This document shows, one piece after another, positions 1-8,853 of a stretch of 64,000 nucleotides of DNA (position 1 is the stretch's first letter; every line of letters begins with the position of its first letter). The notes under the pieces were generated by a model, which was given only the letters and a program-made list of their open reading frames with translations, ran no database searches and was not told the DNA's origin. The position numbers and the translations under genes were made by a program. This DNA comes from Ruminococcus sp. HUN007 (lineage in GTDB: Bacteria > Bacillota > Clostridia > Oscillospirales > Ruminococcaceae), in contig NZ_JOOA01000001.1 of NCBI RefSeq assembly GCF_000712055.1, positions 620,001 to 684,000 of the forward strand, written 5' to 3'.

Positions 1-66
1 TAATATATAATAGCCTATTTTATGGGATTTGTCAATTTTGATGACAGCGTTCCGGGACTAAAAAAC

Positions 67-95
67 AACGCTGAGTTCCCGGTTTTCTCAGCGTT
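67..95. terminator. Bidirectional rho-independent terminator
   Basis: A 9-bp stem (AACGCTGAG at 67-75 with CTCAGCGTT at 87-95) and an 11-base loop are followed by T-rich runs on both strands. On the minus strand it lies 11 bases past the stop of the small nuclease-like gene, so it probably ends the two-gene ATPase/nuclease transcript. Confidence 0.75.
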
Positions 96-105
96 ATTTT
101 TTATA

Positions 106-618
106 TTATACTTTATTCTGCTTAAACGGTTTGTCAGTTCTTGAAATAGGCATTTCAGGATGACTTTTATTCCACTCATCTATAGAAACTATAGAAAAAT
201 CATTTATAAGCTTTCCTTTATCAAATCTTTTCTGAAGTCTGAACGGAAGCTTTTTGGATATCTTATTTCTAAGTATTTTTCTGGTAACAGCATCGTCATC
301 AGGAAATTCCAGTACAAAAATATAATCAACCGGCTTTTCTTTCTGCATAAGCTTAAGGTAGTGAAGTGAATCATAATACTTTTCAGAAACTTTATTAACT
401 GTCTTTTCATCGCATGGATTAAAGGACTGACCTGATGAATAGACTGTTCCGTTTTTATATTCAACAAACAGAATTCTGTCTTTAGTTTCAATGATCCAGT
501 CAACATCTGAAAGAAGTGATGCAGTATCGTCGAGATACATCTGATGATGTTCATCAGTCGCCCACAAAGCTTTATTGCAGTCAATCTGATAATATCCGTT
601 CTCCTCTGTAAAAATCAT
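106..618 (-). CDS. Small PD-(D/E)XK nuclease-like protein
   Basis: This 170-residue protein is not assigned to a named family. Its central part contains Asp40, then a predicted beta strand, then Glu53-x-Lys55 inside LFVEYKNG. That is the spacing and strand pattern of a PD-(D/E)XK nuclease core (D...ExK). No signal peptide or membrane segment is visible. The gene starts 3 bases after the stop of the upstream ABC-type ATPase gene and the pair ends at a strong terminator, so the two are surely co-transcribed. ATPase plus small nuclease pairs are a common layout among anti-phage systems (Septu and PARIS share the principle). The nuclease assignment rests on the motif only and could be wrong; a role as an effector gated by the ATPase is inference. 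Confidence 0.6.
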   Translation of the reverse strand: MIFTEENGYYQIDCNKALWATDEHHQMYLDDTASLLSDVDWIIETKDRILFVEYKNGTVYSSGQSFNPCDEKTVNKVSEKYYDSLHYLKLMQKEKPVDYIFVLEFPDDDAVTRKILRNKISKKLPFRLQKRFDKGKLINDFSIVSIDEWNKSHPEMPISRTDKPFKQNKV

Positions 619-621
619 CTG

Positions 622-1644
622 TTAATGTACCTCCGAATTATAGACTTCATCCAGAAGTTTTTCAAAAGAACTTATCAGAATATTATTGTGCAGTTCTGAA
701 AACTTTGCAGATGATTCTGAAGCAGCAAATTTTCCGTCTTTATTTAAGGAAATATACATAACGCTGTCTTCATCTCTGCTTCTTATCTCAAAATATTTAG
801 CAAGAATATAACTGTGCGTGGATATAAATATCTGAACACCATTTCTTTGAAGTTCAAGTAAAATATCAGCGATTACCGGAATATACTCCGGATTTATATT
901 TGCTTCCGGTTCATCCCAGAAAAGAACATCACCGCTTTTAAGAGCACCTTGTTTTATAAGCTGCCAGAGAAGTGCCATTTTTCTGATACCTTCAGCTACA
1001 AGATTGAACTCCTGTTTGTTCTGGCCTTTTATGTAATACTGATCTTTCTGATTATCATATAATACTTTTCCACCGATAATACTCTCTATTTTCTTAAGCA
1101 TATCCCCGGAATCAGTGCTGTCTCCATCTCCGGAAACATCAACTTTTACCATATGCAGAAGATCAGTATAAGTATCATCAAATCTGACATTATCACGTTC
1201 CACTGCTGAAATTAGGGTATAACAGTTCGAAAGAATTTCCTTTGCAGGAATGTACACACTGTTGGCACCTGAAAATATTTTTTCCCAGCTTTCCTCACCT
1301 GTAACCTTAGCATCAAACTTTTTGGTTTTAGCATCAAAGCTAAGTCCTAACACCTCTGATTTGCTTTCTTCTGAAGCATAGACGGCAATGTCTGTTTTCT
1401 CGGATTTTTTTCCTTTTGATATCAGAGCTGAAAGCTTATAGTCATCCGGAAGCATGGTTCTTGCCAGCTTATATGCAAACGGCGTCTTTTCATTTACTGC
1501 CTGACACGATGCATACAAAAGCTTCATGATATGTGTTTTTCCAGTTCCGTTTTCGCCTATAAAAATGTTTATCCCCCGTGAAAACTCTAATGAACTTTCA
1601 CTGAAAACAGTGTAATTTTTCAAATTCAGTTTATAAATTTTCAT
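622..1644 (-). CDS. AAA/ABC-type ATPase (AAA_15/AAA_21-like)
   Basis: A 340-residue single-domain ATPase of the SMC/ABC-like AAA_15/AAA_21 type. Visible motifs are Walker A GENGTGKT (30-37), an ABC-signature-like AEGIRKM (about 217-223), Walker B VLFWDEPEAN (240-249) and an H-loop STHS (275-278). The first residues (MKIYKLNLKNY) are typical of this family. It has no OLD TOPRIM domain and no long coiled coil, unlike OLD or SMC proteins. It is the first gene of a two-gene minus-strand unit with the PD-(D/E)XK-like protein 3 bases downstream. Such ATPases act as sensor or switch subunits in several defence and toxin systems. ATPase assignment is secure; the system-level role is inferred. Confidence 0.85.
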   Translation of the reverse strand: MKIYKLNLKNYTVFSESSLEFSRGINIFIGENGTGKTHIMKLLYASCQAVNEKTPFAYKLARTMLPDDYKLSALISKGKKSEKTDIAVYASEESKSEVLGLSFDAKTKKFDAKVTGEESWEKIFSGANSVYIPAKEILSNCYTLISAVERDNVRFDDTYTDLLHMVKVDVSGDGDSTDSGDMLKKIESIIGGKVLYDNQKDQYYIKGQNKQEFNLVAEGIRKMALLWQLIKQGALKSGDVLFWDEPEANINPEYIPVIADILLELQRNGVQIFISTHSYILAKYFEIRSRDEDSVMYISLNKDGKFAASESSAKFSELHNNILISSFEKLLDEVYNSEVH

Positions 1645-1944
1645 TTTAATCTCTCCGTGCCTGTTTTCCTGTATTACATATTATTTTACCATATCACACT
1701 ATTGATTTCAAGCAAGTTAATGGATTTGAGAGTTACGCAGAATGATTGCATCCCAATTCTCTCTATACAAATAATATATATTTTATGCGTTTAAATTATT
1801 TCTGTAAATATAATTATAAAATAATCATTATTCATTGTAATGATAAGCAAATTTTTTTATTCGTTTTTTGTAATTTCTATGAATAGCCTTATAAGCTTAT
1901 TAGATGATATAATAATTATAACCTTTATGAAAGTAGGAATTATT
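1645..1944. other. AT-rich divergent intergenic region
   Basis: About 300 bases separate the minus-strand ATPase gene from the plus-strand metallophosphoesterase gene. It is very AT-rich, with a plausible plus-strand -10 hexamer TATAAT at 1809-1814 but no clear -35 partner. Promoters for both genes should lie here. I see no RNA gene or repeat. Confidence 0.5.
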
Positions 1945-2057
1945 ATGGATGAAAAAGAAAAGGAAAAAATAATAACATTATTAAAAAGCAAGGATAATGA
2001 AGATAAAATATACCATCTCAATATTCCGAAAGAATATCAAAATGATATCGATATTAT
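1945..2057 (+). pseudogene. 5' fragment of metallophosphoesterase gene, cut by IS
   Basis: An ATG at 1945 opens a frame (MDEKEKEKII...) that runs in frame to the IS element at 2058. Joining base 2057 directly to base 3809, so dropping the IS and one copy of its 5-bp target duplication, continues the same frame as NDIDIIKLERKLGERK. This shows that the fragment is the true N-terminus (37 residues plus two bases) of the large protein encoded downstream. The frame itself runs on to a stop inside the IS near 2107. Without the IS and with the later frameshift corrected, the gene would encode 997 residues. Confidence 0.85.
2053..2057. repeat. Left copy of 5-bp target-site duplication (ATTAT)
   Basis: ATTAT at 2053-2057 directly precedes the left end of the IS and is repeated at 3804-3808 directly after its right end. 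A 5-bp duplication fits the IS1634 family. Deleting one copy together with the IS restores an open reading frame, which independently supports these boundaries. Confidence 0.85.
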
Positions 2058-3803
2058 CCTAAGTTCCCGAGAATTTTTTAGTCTACATTATCAAGCAGAC
2101 GTTTTATAGAAACAGGACATTGAATTTTAAAAGCCTTGTATGCATCGTTCATTTTCTTAATCGGTTCTGTTGTTACAAATTCCTTGTCATACACGATGGC
2201 ATGCTGTTCATGTAAATTCATAAACACAGATTCAGTTGTCAAGGCAGTATTTCTTAGCTTGTCACTCATCATTTTAAGTACAACAGTTGCAATAAAAGTC
2301 AACATCAAATGCCCACGTAATGTTGCTTCTGACTCTACGTTAATCGGAAGTATTTTACCTCCCTGTTTGCATAGCTCAAATATTTTTTCAACCTGATCAC
2401 GCATATAATAAAGAGGCAGTATTTTTTCGACTGCAACTTTTCTGGTTGATACAATCACAAATACTCCTTGCCTTTGTAAATCATCATAAATATCTGATGC
2501 TGTAAGACTTTCATCTTCAGCTCTTGCAATAGCATTTTTCTGTCCTTCATTGTATGCCGTCATATCCTTACACAGGAAAGCGTATGCTTTACGATTTTCT
2601 TTCTGACCTATTTCACATGGAACGCATTTGATATAGATAAGTCGTTTGTTGAATATCACTGCATTTTCCTTAATCATCAGATTATTAAGATGTTCACTTA
2701 CGATTCGTTTGTACACCTTGAAATTACTTTTCATTCGAGCCATAAAAGAAATTCCTGAATCAAGAAGTGCATCGGCATTTACTCCTGTATAATATCCGGC
2801 ATCAAGAATCGCAAATTTGGTATTTATGCCATTCGCTTTTAGTTCAGCTATAGTTCTTGTTATTGTACTTACATCGATAACATTACCTGCAACATATCTG
2901 AAAAACAACGGCATTCCAGTGTGCTGCTGAACAACGTAAATGAGCCTCAGTTCCTCACTGATTATTCCGTTATGATTGCTTACGGCGGTTAATGGAAAAT
3001 GTATAGAATTTGGAAGCCCTGAACTATCAATAAGTATACCGTCATCAATTTCATTTGATTCATCTGCGTCTTTTTTTAAGGAAAGAAACTTAAAGTATTC
3101 CTTGAAGAAGTGGCGCTTAGCATCTTCACTGCCTATATCAGCGAGTGCATCGCTTATTCTCTGAGATGCCATCTGTGCTTTAGGATAAAGATATCTGGCA
3201 TATGTAAGTTCCCACCAGTCTTCTGCATGACAGTTGGAGTATGTTGTTAATATGTAGTAAGCAACCAGCGCATGAAGGGTATCCTGATTTTTATAATTGA
3301 TTGCATTCACTGCTGACATAATTCCACTTTTGTTCATGAATGAATCAAGTAAATATATATCTCCGAAAGATACTATCAGAACTGGACGTTTTTGATACTT
3401 TGTTTTTCGCTGGTCTTTTGGCTCTTCAAAATCTGCTGAAACAGAACTGTATGAATCTGTTGCAAGATCGTATTTAAACAACCCTCTTTCACGATTTTTG
3501 AATATACCATTTTCCTTGTCTATTACTCTTCCGAGATATATTTGTTTGCCTTTTGAAACACTTTTTCCTTTTCGAACAGATGCAGTCACTGTTCCATATT
3601 CTTTACCGTTTACGATATTATAGTTTATATACATGATTCCCTCACAGCAAATGATGTAGACTAAATTTATTATATCTACATTATATCATTTTTCATGTCA
3701 GAAATCAAGTGGATATTCAAATAAATTACGTATCTGCGTGAATTATCATGCGCTTGTAACTACAATCCTGTGATGTAGACTAAGAAAAACCCGGGAACTC
3801 AGG
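2058..3803 (-). mobile_element. IS1634-like insertion sequence, 1746 bp
   Basis: The element runs from CCTAAGTTCCCGAG at 2058 to CGGGAACTCAGG at 3803. Its imperfect terminal inverted repeats of about 30 bp share the outer CCT(A/G)AGTTCCCG(A/G)G and the inner TTAGTCTACAT. It is flanked by the direct repeat ATTAT. It contains one full-length transposase gene on the minus strand. The inner end motif GATGTAGACTAA recurs at 3653-3664 and 3772-3783, possibly a transposase binding site near the promoter. Ends and gene are intact, so the copy may be active. Family placement is from the transposase and target-duplication length. Confidence 0.9.
2078..3634 (-). CDS. IS1634-family transposase (IS4-type DDE)
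   Basis: A 518-residue transposase. Its N-terminus (YINYNIVNGKEYGTV..., then IYLGRVIDKENG) is typical of IS1634-family enzymes. The DDE catalytic triad can be followed as Asp203 in ILIDSSG, Asp278 in AILDAGYY, and Glu416 in the YYMRDQVEKIFE motif of IS4-type enzymes (the Y-R-E box). The start at 3634 has a GAGGG Shine-Dalgarno site five bases upstream. The reading frame is complete, with no frameshift. The gene nearly fills the element and stops 21 bases from its left end. It cuts and rejoins the IS ends, and its insertion broke the flanking metallophosphoesterase gene. Confidence 0.9.
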   Translation of the reverse strand: MYINYNIVNGKEYGTVTASVRKGKSVSKGKQIYLGRVIDKENGIFKNRERGLFKYDLATDSYSSVSADFEEPKDQRKTKYQKRPVLIVSFGDIYLLDSFMNKSGIMSAVNAINYKNQDTLHALVAYYILTTYSNCHAEDWWELTYARYLYPKAQMASQRISDALADIGSEDAKRHFFKEYFKFLSLKKDADESNEIDDGILIDSSGLPNSIHFPLTAVSNHNGIISEELRLIYVVQQHTGMPLFFRYVAGNVIDVSTITRTIAELKANGINTKFAILDAGYYTGVNADALLDSGISFMARMKSNFKVYKRIVSEHLNNLMIKENAVIFNKRLIYIKCVPCEIGQKENRKAYAFLCKDMTAYNEGQKNAIARAEDESLTASDIYDDLQRQGVFVIVSTRKVAVEKILPLYYMRDQVEKIFELCKQGGKILPINVESEATLRGHLMLTFIATVVLKMMSDKLRNTALTTESVFMNLHEQHAIVYDKEFVTTEPIKKMNDAYKAFKIQCPVSIKRLLDNVD

Positions 3804-3808
3804 ATTAT

Positions 3809-4502
3809 TAAATTAGAACGTAAACTTGGTGAAAGGAAAATAGTCAATATTGGTTTTGATGTTATCAATCAAGTTTATTTTGCTAATGAAAAAGTACTCA
3901 ATTATAATCATATCATAGATGAAGAAGAATGGTTTAATGACAATAAAATATTTGAAGATTTTGATGAATACTATGATTATTTAAACGGCAAAATATACGC
4001 TAACTCCTGTTATTACCAATGTGATTTTTCCACGATAACAAAATCGGTAGACTTAAACAAAATGAAAAAATGCAAATCATTTATTGACTACACTATAGAT
4101 GATTTTAAAGCTACGCCTTCAATTGACGATGAAGAACGATATATCGAAGGTGAAGTTAGAAAAGAACAAGTAATTGAATGGGTAAATAGATTTGTACAGA
4201 GCAGCTCTTTAGTTGAATTACAAATGACAGCATTTATATATAAAGAATCTGATTTCTATAAAGAACACAAAATTAACATTGATTTTTTCATATGGCAATA
4301 TATTTTTTTTGATATAAACGATAAAAAACGTTTTAACATAATAATGCAATACATACCAACCGATTTTTCTGTTAATTTCAGGCTTTTACATCCGATATGT
4401 CATTTATACGATGCAAATGAAGTTCTGGCATCATACACCTATCCATACGGTACAAAACAAACACGTGACAAACATAAAAGAGAACTAAAAAAAATATGTT
4501 GA
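3809..4502 (+). pseudogene. Middle part of interrupted metallophosphoesterase gene
   Basis: The frame is open from the IS edge (IIKLERKLGERKIVN...) to a stop at 4500-4502. The first in-frame ATG is at 4062, giving a possible 146-residue product, but nothing marks it as a real start. No known domain is recognised in this acidic and aromatic-rich region. The frame ends in an A8 run at 4487-4494. With seven A's it would continue as LKKYVESLKQIDDFEKN straight into the next frame. It is therefore the middle third of one protein, not a gene of its own. Confidence 0.75.
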
Positions 4503-4506
4503 ATCA

Positions 4507-6690
4507 TTGAAACAAATAGATGATTTTGAAAAAAACAAAACTAAAGTATTTTTCGACAACAGAACTCATTTTTATTGTGAAAAAAACGGATATGGAGTAC
4601 ATAGATATTTTGAAACATTTAATGAATTAATTTTGTATCGAAAAAACGATTTAACTAACTCTGATTTATCCAACGATTTATATCTTAACTATGATTTTTC
4701 AAAATGCAAAACAGATGAAACTACAAAATTGCCTATAGTCGATGAAAAAAGCCTTAAATATGTTATCAGAAAAACATATTACGACAACCAATTTCAAGTA
4801 ATACAATTCTGGTACAACTCAAATAATACCCTAGTAAAACACCATTTTCATAGATTCAAATATTTCTTTGATTTTATTGCATTCTTGAACGGAGATTTGT
4901 CAGAAGCAGATTTATTATTATGTGACGGACTAATAAATCTTTCCGATGTATCAGAAATCAATTTACAAAATGCAATGATACCAAGTGTAATATGCGAGAA
5001 ATTCGGCATCAAATATAATACGTATGAATTAGATACATCGAAAATAGAATCCTTTGATAATACAAAAGACTTTGAAAATGATACTGCTATTGTTTTACAA
5101 TCATCAAGGGAAATATCAACTAACAATAATTATTCTGAGATTAGTATTAATAATAATGATAACTCAAAAGAAAAGATATTTTATATATCAGATTTACACC
5201 TTCTGCATAAATTGGAGCACTTCCAAGTCAAATCTCAATCCGACGTTATTTATATTATTCAAAAATGTGTAAACATTATTGTGGATGAAACAGAAAATAT
5301 TCTTTTGCTAGGCGGTGATATTTCATCAGATTACAAAATTTTTACTATCTTTTTAGAGCTGTTAAAAAGAGAATTTAAAAGACGTAATCGCAATCCTGTT
5401 ATTATTTTTACTCTGGGAAACCATGAACTATGGGATTTCCCACTATTATCACTTCCCGAGATTATAAAAAAATACGATTTATTAATCTCCGAACATGGAA
5501 TGCATCTACTTCATAATAATGTAATATATATAGATTCTGATAGAAAAGTCAAAAAAATATCAAGCGAAGATTTACACTTCATAACTAATGCAGAAATCCG
5601 CAGAAAACTAAAAACATCAAGAATCTCTTTCTTCGGAGGTATAGCATTCTCTGGCTGTAACAACGAATTTAATGCAGAAAACGGGATATACAGAAACACA
5701 ATAACAAGACAACAAGAAATCGAAGAAAGTAAATCTTTCAAAGATTTATATGATAAAATTCTTGAAGCTATTCCTGACAAAAAACTTGTTGTTTTTACAC
5801 ATACTCCTATGGAATGTTGGAGTGACAAAACTGATTATCATAAAGATTATGTGTATGTCAGCGGTCATACGCATAGGAACTATTTTTATGATGATGGAGA
5901 AACAAGAATATATGCTGATAATCAAATAGGATATTTCAACAACTATCTCCATTTAAAATGGTTTGAACTGGATAATGAATATGATTATTTCTCAGATTAT
6001 CAAGATGGTATTCATGAAATAACAAGCGAAGATTATCAACGTTTTTATAAAGGTAAAAATCTTCCTCTAACATTTGCAAGGAAAATATACACTTTGTATA
6101 TGTTAAAAAGAAATTGTTACTATTGTTTTATTCACAAATCAGCAAGTGGTTCACTCACAATTCTTAATGGCGGTTCATTGAAAAAACTTAATGTATGGAA
6201 CGTTAATTATTACTACGAACACATGGATGAAATGATTAAAATGATAAAAACTCCTCTCGATAAATACACCAGTATTCAGAAAAAAGTTTCAAATGAAATA
6301 CGCAAAATAGGTGGAACGGGAGAAATACATGGTTGTATTGTAGATATTGACTACTATAATCACATATACGTAAATCCTTCTGATATGAAGCTAACATGTT
6401 ATTGGGCTTCTGATATTATCAACAAAAAAATATTTCCAAACGTTCGTACTTTATTAAAAGCTGAATGTCCTATGTTATATAAACAATATAATAAATTACT
6501 AAAAGAAAGTTCTAACAATTTGCCAGCTATCTCAAAAGATGACACTACTGACATTTCTGTTTTACCACAAACATATCTTGAAACTGATATTTACAAAGTA
6601 TCGAGAGAAATCAAGAAAATGCAAAAGCTTAGCTCAAACATATTAACAACTTGGTATGATATCAATAGAGACATGATTGAAACAAATTAA
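4507..6690 (+). pseudogene. Metallophosphoesterase domain part of interrupted gene
   Basis: This frame (727 residues if begun at the TTG at 4507) carries a full calcineurin-like metallophosphoesterase core: DLHLL (5191-5202), GGD (5311-5319), GNHE (5416-5427), a HTP motif (about 5797-5808) and GHTH (5863-5874). These supply the two-metal site used for phosphodiester or phosphomonoester hydrolysis. Before it lies a stretch with pentapeptide-like character (DLSEADLLLCDGLINL). The C-terminal 250 residues are unrecognised. The gene is AT-rich, sits beside a candidate defence pair and is probably acquired. The upstream IS and the A8 frameshift mean the full 997-residue product is not made from this sequence as read. 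A shorter product from an internal start is possible. The substrate is unknown. Confidence 0.8.
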
Positions 6691-6823
6691 TGATCAATAC
6701 ATCAACATATCCCACACATTTGTTTATATAGTTTTCAAAACAGCTGACCCTGACGATGATTGTTTCGGTCCTTTATCGAATTCAGTAAAATAGTACAAAT
6801 GTGATGACAAGGAGGTAGACAGT

Positions 6824-6967
6824 ATGTACCGTGCTGTAGAAGAATACGCTGCTGAACGCGAGAAGATTGCAATTGAAAAAGCCGCTGAAGAAATGGCCAG
6901 AACTAAAGCCGGAATTGTTAATTCACTTCTTGAAAAAGGTTTTACTTTAACAGAAGCTATAATATAA
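6824..6967 (+). CDS. Small acidic/basic helical protein, 47 residues
   Basis: An ATG at 6824 follows a near-perfect AAGGAGG site 8 bases upstream and opens a 47-residue frame (MYRAVEEYAAEREKIAIEK...). It is rich in Glu, Ala and Lys and ends with LLEKGFTLTEAII. The tail resembles the helical C-terminus of Rpn-type PD-(D/E)XK transposase-related nucleases, so this may be a remnant, but a genuine short protein is possible given the strong ribosome site. It lies 74 bases upstream of the WYL regulator start and could be translated from the same message. Confidence 0.5.
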   Translation: MYRAVEEYAAEREKIAIEKAAEEMARTKAGIVNSLLEKGFTLTEAII

Positions 6968-7041
6968 CAAAGACTATGTACGAAAAAACGAACATGGATA
7001 TCCGTATATTATTAATAAAACAAGCAGAGCGAGGTGTGACT

Positions 7042-8085
7042 ATGTACACGATACAGCCCAAGAAACTGATGATCATCAATATTCTCGATATATTGAAGAA
7101 ATACACCGATGAAGACCACAGACTGTCTCAGAAGGACATCGTAGATATTCTCATAAAAGAATATAGTATGCCTGCGGACAGAAAAGCGGTAAAGAGCAAT
7201 CTGATGAACCTTGTGGACTTCGGATATCCTATCAATTATAGTGAATCGCTTCGTAAGGACAAAAACGGCGATGACAAGACTGTTCTGACCGACTGGTACC
7301 TCAGCCATGACTTTAGTGACGCAGAACTGCGCCTGCTTATTGATGGGCTCCTGTTCTCATGCCATATTCCATACAGTCAGCGAAAAGAGCTTATTACAAA
7401 GCTGGAGGGGCTGTCGTCTGTATACTTTCATAGCAAGGTACGTCATATCTGTACAATGCCCGATGACAGTAGCTCGAACAAGCAGCTGTTCTATACTATT
7501 GATGTTCTCGACGAAGCTATCGAAAAGAAGCGTCAGGTGGAATTTGAGTATTGCAGCTACGGTACCGACAAGCTGCTTCACCCACGCAGGAACGATAACG
7601 GTGAGATTCGTCGATATATCGTGAATCCGTATCAGCTTGCGGTAATGAGCGGTCGTTATTACCTTATCTGCAACTATGATAAGTACGATAATCTTTCCAA
7701 TTACCGCGTAGACAGGATCAGCAATATCCGTATGCTTGATACTCCGATAAAGCCTGCGGACAAGGTCGACGGATACAAGTACGGACTTAACCTCGCTGAA
7801 CATATGGCTGAGCACATATATATGTTCACAAGCGAGAAAATAAATGTGAAGTTCCGTGCCAACAGCTACATTATCAACGATGTCATCGACTATTTTGGGG
7901 CTGACATTGATATTTTCGACGTTACAGACAAGGATTTCATTGTCCACGCACATATCAGCGAAGAGGATATGTTCAAGTGGGCAGTTCAGTACGCCGGTCA
8001 CACTGTTATACTTGAACCAGTTTCGCTCAGAGAACGTATTATAGAAGAATTACAAAAAGCTTTAAAGAATTATGTGAAGGAATAA
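7042..8085 (+). CDS. WYL-domain transcriptional regulator
   Basis: A DNA-binding N-terminal region (about residues 10-80, helix-rich, SQKDIVDILIKEYSMPADRKAVKSN in short pieces) is followed by a WYL domain with the typical PRRNDNGEIRRYIVNPYQL strand and the RYYLICNYDKYDNLSNYR segment. The C-terminal WCX-like part ends near residue 345. The start at ATG 7042 is preferred over the in-frame ATG at 6976, because a GCGAGG site precedes it and the protein then begins at the usual point before the helix-turn-helix. WYL proteins sense ligands, often nucleic acid, and repress phage-defence operons (BrxR/CapW type). Here the gene is followed 44 bases later by a UDG-like and an Nmad3-like gene, so it probably controls them. 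Confidence 0.85.
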   Translation: MYTIQPKKLMIINILDILKKYTDEDHRLSQKDIVDILIKEYSMPADRKAVKSNLMNLVDFGYPINYSESLRKDKNGDDKTVLTDWYLSHDFSDAELRLLIDGLLFSCHIPYSQRKELITKLEGLSSVYFHSKVRHICTMPDDSSSNKQLFYTIDVLDEAIEKKRQVEFEYCSYGTDKLLHPRRNDNGEIRRYIVNPYQLAVMSGRYYLICNYDKYDNLSNYRVDRISNIRMLDTPIKPADKVDGYKYGLNLAEHMAEHIYMFTSEKINVKFRANSYIINDVIDYFGADIDIFDVTDKDFIVHAHISEEDMFKWAVQYAGHTVILEPVSLRERIIEELQKALKNYVKE

Positions 8086-8129
8086 GTTATGCCAAAACCA
8101 TATCATCAGAATGTAAAAGGAGTATTAAT

Positions 8130-8828
8130 ATGAATGTAATGAAAACTGCGATTAAGATTGCAAGATGTGATTATTATCAAAACGAAATCTGCAAAGGCTT
8201 TATTGAATGTCAAGATAATGCAGGAGTCAGACAAATTCCCGAACCTTGGAACGGAGATATTGAAAACTCTAAAATCCTTATATTAAGTTCAAATCCTTCG
8301 TATGATTCAACAGAAGAATACTACCCTGCATATAATGATGACGATGAAATAATTTATGATTACTTCAAAAATAGATTTAACGATCCTAAAGGCAAAAATT
8401 TTAAATCCGTAAAATTCTGGAACACTATAAACAAGTGGACTCACTGGATTGAATGTATTGAAAAAGGTGAAACAAATGCAGACAATATCATTCAGTATCA
8501 TAAAAATAAAGCTAATGAGTCAGCTCTTAATGAAGTTTGTATTTCAGAAGTCTGCCATTGTAAATCTGCAGAACAGAAATGTGTAAGTGAATATGTAGAT
8601 AAATGTGTTAATAAACATTTAGATTCAGTATTAAAATGCTTTAACGGAAAATATATCATTGTTGTCGGATCTATAGCTTGGAATTTTCATGATAGAATCA
8701 GTAGTCAAACCAAAGCAAAAGTATTATCGATTCAGCATCCAAACGCTTATAATGTAAATGATATATCAAGAATTAACGACTTCATAACCCAACTAAAACA
8801 TCTATCCATAAACCTCATAATCCAATAA
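8130..8828 (+). CDS. Uracil-DNA glycosylase superfamily-like protein
   Basis: This 232-residue protein has the layout of the UDG superfamily: an N-terminal motif KILILSSNPSYDS (about 46-58), matching the family's motif-1 loop with its conserved Asn-Pro, a late strand YIIVVGSIAWNF, and IQHPNAY near residue 205, matching the motif-2 His-Pro. The region between is less conserved and contains CDYYQNEIC and several other cysteines. UDG-fold enzymes flip and cut damaged or modified bases. AAAGGAG 7 bases before ATG 8130 sets the start. It lies between the WYL regulator and the Nmad3-like gene, so a modified base rather than uracil may be the target. The fold call is moderate; activity is inferred. 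Confidence 0.6.
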   Translation: MNVMKTAIKIARCDYYQNEICKGFIECQDNAGVRQIPEPWNGDIENSKILILSSNPSYDSTEEYYPAYNDDDEIIYDYFKNRFNDPKGKNFKSVKFWNTINKWTHWIECIEKGETNADNIIQYHKNKANESALNEVCISEVCHCKSAEQKCVSEYVDKCVNKHLDSVLKCFNGKYIIVVGSIAWNFHDRISSQTKAKVLSIQHPNAYNVNDISRINDFITQLKHLSINLIIQ

Positions 8829-8853
8829 GACAAAAATGCGGAGGTGTCAAAAA

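Noticed and set aside
1840..2109. Independent 89-residue gene
   Set aside because: Its start lies in AT-rich non-coding DNA and its end inside the IS. The true coding part is 1945-2057 of the interrupted gene.
4487..4507. Programmed ribosomal frameshift in the metallophosphoesterase gene
   Set aside because: The run A8 is slippery, but no stimulatory structure is seen, the gene is already broken by an IS, and the same +1 pattern occurs in unrelated genes. Error or slippage is simpler.
8089..8133. 14-codon leader peptide between the WYL and UDG-like genes
   Set aside because: An ATG opens a short frame (MPKPYHQNVKGVLI) overlapping the next start, but there is no ribosome site for it.
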